DNA of 10,526 nt from Alphaproteobacteria bacterium (GTDB lineage Bacteria > Pseudomonadota > Alphaproteobacteria > JABAAW01), in NCBI GenBank assembly GCA_014238625.1, contig JABAAS010000035.1:1-10526 (forward strand), given 5' to 3'. The position numbers and the translations under genes were made by a program. The notes beneath the pieces are model-generated. The model ran no database searches, was not told where the DNA came from, and saw nothing but the letters and a program-made list of their open reading frames with translations. Below, piece after piece: positions 6,686 to 10,526 of this stretch. Position 1 is the first letter of the stretch. Each line of letters begins with the position of its first letter.

Positions 6686-7782
6686 TACTTGCGAACCTCG
6701 AAATCAATGCGAGGATCAACAAAGTGATAGGTTAAATCGGTCAGAATCCCAAGCAAAAGACCAACTAATGAAAAAATATACAAGGTCGCAAAAAAAATCG
6801 GGTAATCTCGATCAATAACCGCCTGATAAGTCAATAAGCCCAAGCCATCAAGAGAAAATATTATCTCGATAAAAAGCGTAGAAGTGAAAAAAATACCCAC
6901 AAAAGCCGCCGGAAAACCCGCAATAACAATAAGCATAGCGTTGCGAAAAACATGACCGTAAAGAACTCGACGCTCCGTAACGCCCTTAGCTCGCGCACTC
7001 GTTACATATTGTGCCGTCAAATTCTCCAAAAAAGCATTCTTCGTCAACAAAGCCAAGCTAGCAAAAGCTCCAATACTCATCGCAACAATAGGTAAAAGCA
7101 AGTGCCAGAAATAGTCGACAACCTTGCCTAGCAAAGATAAATCGCTAAAATTATCTGAAGTAAGACCTCGCAAAGGAAAAATCGACCAGAACGAACCTCC
7201 CGCAAAAAGAACTATCAATAAAATAGCAAACAAAAAAGCAGGAATAGCATTGCCTATAACCAAAACAAAACTGCTCCAACTATCAAATGATGAGCCAGAT
7301 CGAACCGCCTTGCGGATACCCAATGGGATAGAGACAAAATACGCAATTAAAGTCGTCCATAAACCCAAAGAAATCGAGACTGGTAGCTTCTCCTTAATTA
7401 AATTTAACACGCTCTCATCTCGATAAAAACTAGAGCCAAAATCAAAACTCAGATAACTCCTAACCATCAAAACAAAACGCTCTATCGGAGGTTTGTCCAA
7501 ACCAAACTGCTTCTCTAACGAAGCTATAAACTTCTGCTCAAGACCACGCGCGCCACGATAGGAATAGTCCGAACTATCAACAGAACTCAAATTATTCTGA
7601 ACCTCCCCCGCACTAGCGCCAGAAAAACGCGCGCTCGCTTCTATATCCGCGTTATGCATGCGCGCAAGCAATCGCTCAACTGGGCCGCCAGGGGCAAATT
7701 GTACTAGCGCAAAGTTAAGCAGCAAAATGCCGAACAAGGTTGGAAAAACCAACAATAAACGTCGAATAAAATAAACACGCAT
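6685..7782 (-). CDS. yejB: Peptide ABC importer, inner-membrane permease YejB
   Basis: First channel-forming subunit of the Yej importer, 365 residues. The start MRVYFIRRLLLVFPTL followed by NFALVQFAPGGPVE (23-36) is characteristic of YejB/OppB-type permeases. TM1 is about 9-29. A long periplasmic segment (about 30-135) leads into the BPD_transp_1 core with helices near 139-158, 171-195, 225-246, 281-309 and 330-352. The EAA coupling loop is at about 261-282 (TSARAKGVTERR...GHVFRNA). It begins 68 bp after yejA, the only real gap in the operon, and no strong Shine-Dalgarno precedes its ATG; a weak GCGAG lies further upstream. It ends on the TAG that shares its G with the yejE GTG start. The periplasmic segment at about 45-78 is Ser/Ala-rich and looks poorly conserved. 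Confidence 0.96.
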   Translation of the reverse strand: MRVYFIRRLLLVFPTLFGILLLNFALVQFAPGGPVERLLARMHNADIEASARFSGASAGEVQNNLSSVDSSDYSYRGARGLEQKFIASLEKQFGLDKPPIERFVLMVRSYLSFDFGSSFYRDESVLNLIKEKLPVSISLGLWTTLIAYFVSIPLGIRKAVRSGSSFDSWSSFVLVIGNAIPAFLFAILLIVLFAGGSFWSIFPLRGLTSDNFSDLSLLGKVVDYFWHLLLPIVAMSIGAFASLALLTKNAFLENLTAQYVTSARAKGVTERRVLYGHVFRNAMLIVIAGFPAAFVGIFFTSTLFIEIIFSLDGLGLLTYQAVIDRDYPIFFATLYIFSLVGLLLGILTDLTYHFVDPRIDFEVRK

Positions 7783-7850
7783 TTTGCACTATAATCTCGC
7801 GCCAATTCCTATAAACATAGCGAAAAGCTTATCTCTAACTAAGCCAGTCT

Positions 7851-9713
7851 CTAACTACCATCTTTAGCTTTAATCCACCAATATAATACGCTCGGGGCAG
7901 CCTTAGTCGGAAATTTCCTCGGGATGCCAAAACGATCCCAATAAACTATACGCGCGCTTGCAATATGAAAATGAGGCACTACAAGAAAATGCCATTGCAA
8001 AATTCGGTCAAGCGCTCGCACCGAGCTACTCAAAGATTTGCGGTCGCCAGCAACAACAATCCTCTCAACCAAAGCGTCTACAGCCTCGTTCGCTAAACCA
8101 GCGTAGTTCCTGCTACCAGGAGTCTCCGCCGCTTGCGTTGTCCACATAATACGCTGCTCGTTGCCAGGCGACAAGGATTGACCCCACGAGGATACAATCA
8201 TATCGAAGTCGAATTTCTCTAGTCTCGCAACATACTGCGCCGCATCAACCGTGCGAACTCGCATGGTGATGCCTAGGCGTTTGAGATTCTTCGCAAAAGG
8301 CAAGGCTATGCGTTCTTGCAGGGGGTCAAACAACAATAGCTCAAACATTACAGCTTTGCCTTGTGGAGAAAAAAGACTACCATCCTGCGTCTTGTAGCCC
8401 GCCTTGCGCAAAAGCTCCGCCGCCTGCTGCAAATTGCGACGCAAGTCTTGTTGCGTTCCATCGCTTCGCGGCGGGTTGTAACTCTCTGTGAAAACTCGCG
8501 AAGGAATAGAGCCAGGAAACTTCGAGCGGTAGCTCTTAAGCAAAGCCAGCTCTGAACCGCCAGGCAAGCCTCGCGCAGCAAGAGACGAATTATCAAAATA
8601 GCTACGCGTACGCTTATACTGACCATAAAAAAGAGTCTTGTTCGACCAAGTGAAGTCGAATGCGTAAGCAATAGCCTCGCGTACAATACTATCTTTGAAA
8701 ATATCGCGCCGCATGTTGAAAACATAGCCCTGCATACCCTGCGGCAAGTCCAATGGCACTAAACGCTTTATTAGCCGACCTTCCTCTAATGAATCTCCCT
8801 CATAAGATACAGCCCAATTCTTAGAGGAATACTCGTTACGAAAATCTATCTTTCCCGCCTTGAATGCCTCGACTATAACATTCGAATCTCGATAGTCATC
8901 GTAGCGAATCTCGTCAAAGTTATAAACACCACGCGCAAAACCCTCGTCTTTACCCCAGTAATCCTCAACTCGCTGGTAGCGTAAAGTCTTGCCAGCCTCA
9001 AAATTACCGATGCGGTAAGGACCACTGCCAAGCGGAGGCTCTAAAGTAGTGCTAGCAATATCGCGATCCTTCCAATCGTGTTTCGCAATAATTGGAAGTT
9101 CTCCAAGAATTAACGGCAGCTCTCTATTACCTTTCGCAAAATGAAAGGTCACCGCTCTATCGTCGCTTTTCTCCATCTTCGTAATGCCAGCATAATACTG
9201 GCGATATAACGGGTTCGAGCTCTCCGATAGTGCAGAACGAAAGCTGAAAAGAACATCCTCCGCCGTAACTGGTTTGCCGTCATGCCAACGAGCCTTAGGG
9301 TGCAAGTAAAAGGTAATGCTGTCGCCAGACGCACTCAACAACATCGAGGAAGCTAGGCGTCCATAGCGTGTAAAATCCTCGTCGTCACCAGAAACCAGCA
9401 AACTATCAAACAACAACCCCAAACCTGCAGGAGTGCGTCCTTTTAAGCTGTACGGGTTGAACGAATCAAAGCCTCCCTGCGTGCCAAGAACAACCTTGCC
9501 TCCCTTGCGAGCTCTCGGGTTCGCATAACTAAAATGCGAAAAACCCTTCTTGTGCTTCGCCTCGCCATAAAGTGCCAAGGCATGCGTGCGCTTTCCATAG
9601 ACTAACGCTGACGCAGGAGACATAAGCGTAAAAGACAGAGTTAGCAACATCACCGACAAAAATGATATAGCCAACGCGCAAAAAGAAAAACGAAAACGGC
9701 AACTAATAATCAC
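7851..9713 (-). CDS. yejA: Periplasmic peptide-binding protein YejA (SBP_bac_5)
   Basis: Solute receptor of the Yej importer, 620 residues from the chosen GTG start. An N-terminal signal peptide is visible: short basic start (RFRF), hydrophobic core (about 11-30), and a likely cleavage after SPASA (about residue 36). The mature protein has family hallmarks: YANPRARKGGKVVLG, FDSFNPYSLKG, then ARWHDGKPVTAEDVLFSF, GSGPYRIG, and a C-terminal VPHFHIASARIVYWDRFGIP segment. The start is placed at GTG 9713, four bases after the fghA stop, because AGGA sits 8 bp upstream. An in-frame ATG at 9752 would add 13 residues and overlap fghA, but has a poor ribosome-binding site and would burden the signal peptide. 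Known relatives bind microcin C, antimicrobial peptides or murein-derived peptides; the ligand here is not predictable. Confidence 0.94.
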   Translation of the reverse strand: MIISCRFRFSFCALAISFLSVMLLTLSFTLMSPASALVYGKRTHALALYGEAKHKKGFSHFSYANPRARKGGKVVLGTQGGFDSFNPYSLKGRTPAGLGLLFDSLLVSGDDEDFTRYGRLASSMLLSASGDSITFYLHPKARWHDGKPVTAEDVLFSFRSALSESSNPLYRQYYAGITKMEKSDDRAVTFHFAKGNRELPLILGELPIIAKHDWKDRDIASTTLEPPLGSGPYRIGNFEAGKTLRYQRVEDYWGKDEGFARGVYNFDEIRYDDYRDSNVIVEAFKAGKIDFRNEYSSKNWAVSYEGDSLEEGRLIKRLVPLDLPQGMQGYVFNMRRDIFKDSIVREAIAYAFDFTWSNKTLFYGQYKRTRSYFDNSSLAARGLPGGSELALLKSYRSKFPGSIPSRVFTESYNPPRSDGTQQDLRRNLQQAAELLRKAGYKTQDGSLFSPQGKAVMFELLLFDPLQERIALPFAKNLKRLGITMRVRTVDAAQYVARLEKFDFDMIVSSWGQSLSPGNEQRIMWTTQAAETPGSRNYAGLANEAVDALVERIVVAGDRKSLSSSVRALDRILQWHFLVVPHFHIASARIVYWDRFGIPRKFPTKAAPSVLYWWIKAKDGS

Positions 9714-9717
9714 AATA

Positions 9718-10526
9718 TCAATCCTGTAACTGCGCCGCGTGAAACGCAACATGCTCTGCCATAAAGCTCATAATAAAATAATAGCTATGATCGTAGCCAC
9801 TCTGCAAGCGCAAGTCGAGCGCTATACCTTTGCGCTCGCAGGCTTCAGCAAAAAGATGCGGTCTCAACTGCTGCTCTAAAAATGGGTCCTTATCTCCTTG
9901 ATCTATCAAAATTTTCTTGTTCCAAGTCGTGTTCTCCACCAATGCGCAAGCATCATACTCTAACCAAGCATCTCTATTATGCTCGCCTAGGTACGCAGAA
10001 AAAGCCTTCTCTCCCCAAGGCACTTGGCTGGGAGCAACTATCGGCGCAAAAGCCGATAGCGAGCGGTACTGCTCCGACGAGCGCAACGCAAAGCTCAAAG
10101 CTCCATGCCCGCCCATAGAGTGACCACAAATGCCAACCCTATCTGTCGCAAGCGCAAAATCGCTAGACGCTAACTCCGAGAGTAACTCTTGTTCGATGTA
10201 CGAACGCATGCGGAAATTCTTCGACCAAGGTTGCTCCGCTGTTCCTTGCGTCGCGTCAAGGTAAAAGCCAGCTCCTTGTCCAAGATCATAGTCCTCTGAA
10301 TCCGCAACTCCCGCGCCACGAGGGCTCGTGTCCGGCGATAAAAAAGCAATTCCATGTTCCGCGCAAGCAGCCTGCGCAAAACCCTTCGTCGCAACATTCT
10401 CCCAACTGCAAGTCAAGCCCGAAAGGTATAGCAAAATCGGCGAGGGAGAATCTAGACCGGGTGAACGACTGGGTGAAAGACTGGGTGAACGACTGGGCGG
10501 TAAAAAAAGACCAAAGCTCATCTCGC
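9718..10526 (-). CDS. fghA: S-formylglutathione hydrolase (partial at 5' end)
   Basis: Alpha/beta-hydrolase of the esterase D family, which hydrolyses S-formylglutathione to formate and glutathione in cytosolic formaldehyde detoxification. Numbering from the Met at 10521: oxyanion region LSGLTCSWEN (33-42), SPDTSPRG (62-69), DYDLGQGAGFYLDAT (78-91), nucleophile S135 in GHSMGG, APIVAPSQVPWG (159-170), probable acid D212 in DQGDKDPF, and H245 in GYDHSYYF. The triad is complete. The Met at 10521 is probably internal: family members have about 25 more N-terminal residues, usually ending in a C-E-M-type motif, and here GAG (Glu) precedes the ATG in frame with no stop to the edge. The true start therefore lies outside the window. 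An Arg/Ser/Pro repeat (about 9-21) expands a loop near the N-terminus. The gene ends four bases before yejA. Confidence 0.95.
   Translation of the reverse strand, partial: EMSFGLFLPPSRSPSLSPSRSPGLDSPSPILLYLSGLTCSWENVATKGFAQAACAEHGIAFLSPDTSPRGAGVADSEDYDLGQGAGFYLDATQGTAEQPWSKNFRMRSYIEQELLSELASSDFALATDRVGICGHSMGGHGALSFALRSSEQYRSLSAFAPIVAPSQVPWGEKAFSAYLGEHNRDAWLEYDACALVENTTWNKKILIDQGDKDPFLEQQLRPHLFAEACERKGIALDLRLQSGYDHSYYFIMSFMAEHVAFHAAQLQD
9722..9725 (-). promoter_or_regulatory. Ribosome-binding site for yejA at the fghA 3' end
   Basis: AGGA on the minus strand lies 8 bp before the GTG at 9713 and overlaps the last sense codons of fghA (CAG GAT TGA). It supports the GTG as the yejA start and suggests that ribosomes finishing fghA re-initiate on yejA. 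Confidence 0.6.
10038..10059. repeat. Perfect 8-bp inverted repeat within fghA
   Basis: CTATCGGC (10038-10045) and GCCGATAG (10052-10059) flank a six-base loop and could form a hairpin in fghA mRNA. The bases encode the conserved SLSAFAPIVAP segment, so protein constraint may explain it. It has no T run on either side and is not a terminator. Confidence 0.5.
10459..10500 (-). repeat. 12-bp tandem repeat (3.5 units) in fghA
   Basis: GGGTGAACGACT at 10459-10470, a one-base variant at 10471-10482, an exact copy at 10483-10494, and a partial unit to 10500. On the coding strand it encodes PSRS-PSLS-PSRS-PG, between the first beta strand (FGLFLPP) and the conserved LLYLSGLTC strand. The period keeps the frame, and the low-complexity Ser/Pro loop is longer than in typical relatives. 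Confidence 0.9.

Noticed and set aside
8348..8725. Minus-strand open frame of 125 codons inside yejA
   Set aside because: It is a different frame of the well-supported yejA gene and shows no recognisable domain.
9714..9752. ATG at 9752 as the start of yejA
   Set aside because: It overlaps fghA by 35 bases and lacks a good ribosome-binding site, and it adds 13 residues before the signal peptide. GTG 9713 has AGGA at a good distance. It is not fully excluded.
10038..10059. Intrinsic terminator in fghA
   Set aside because: The hairpin sits in the middle of conserved coding sequence and is not followed by a T run on either strand.

Overview
The window looks like a compact alphaproteobacterial chromosome segment, roughly mid-40s percent G+C by eye. 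The assignment is an inference from a TipN/GPR-style membrane-anchored giant coiled-coil protein next to a complete YejABEF-type peptide importer. Nearly everything lies on the minus strand, with one tRNA on the plus strand. No plasmid, phage, transposase or CRISPR signature was seen.

Left third (1-3448, minus): the 5' part of a very large gene that runs off the left edge. It has 1149 codons in the window with no in-frame stop. The product has an acidic repeat-bearing N-terminus, two transmembrane helices, and then about 1000 residues of uninterrupted predicted helix with a single proline. This is the architecture of alphaproteobacterial pole-organising proteins (Caulobacter TipN, Agrobacterium GPR / Sinorhizobium RgsE).

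Middle (3449-3915): a divergent intergenic region made largely of short degenerate tandem repeats. A six-unit 13-bp array in it runs into the first bases of a tRNA-Leu(UAA) gene (plus). A short spacer then separates the tRNA from the convergent transporter operon.

Right two thirds (3916-10526, minus): a tightly packed probable operon transcribed leftward in the order fghA (S-formylglutathione hydrolase, N-terminus cut by the right edge), yejA (periplasmic peptide-binding protein), yejB and yejE (permeases), yejF (double ATPase). Junctions overlap or lie a few bases apart, except for a 68-bp yejA-yejB gap, so co-transcription and partial translational coupling are expected. The Yej proteins form one ABC importer for peptides: YejA captures the ligand, YejB and YejE form the channel, and YejF hydrolyses ATP. 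FghA belongs to glutathione-dependent formaldehyde detoxification, and its usual dehydrogenase partner is not in the window.

The most unusual feature is a genome-style signature. At least eight separate tandem duplications with 12-16 bp units lie in 10.5 kb, in coding, overlapping-coding and intergenic DNA. One lengthens two proteins at once in the yejE/yejF overlap.
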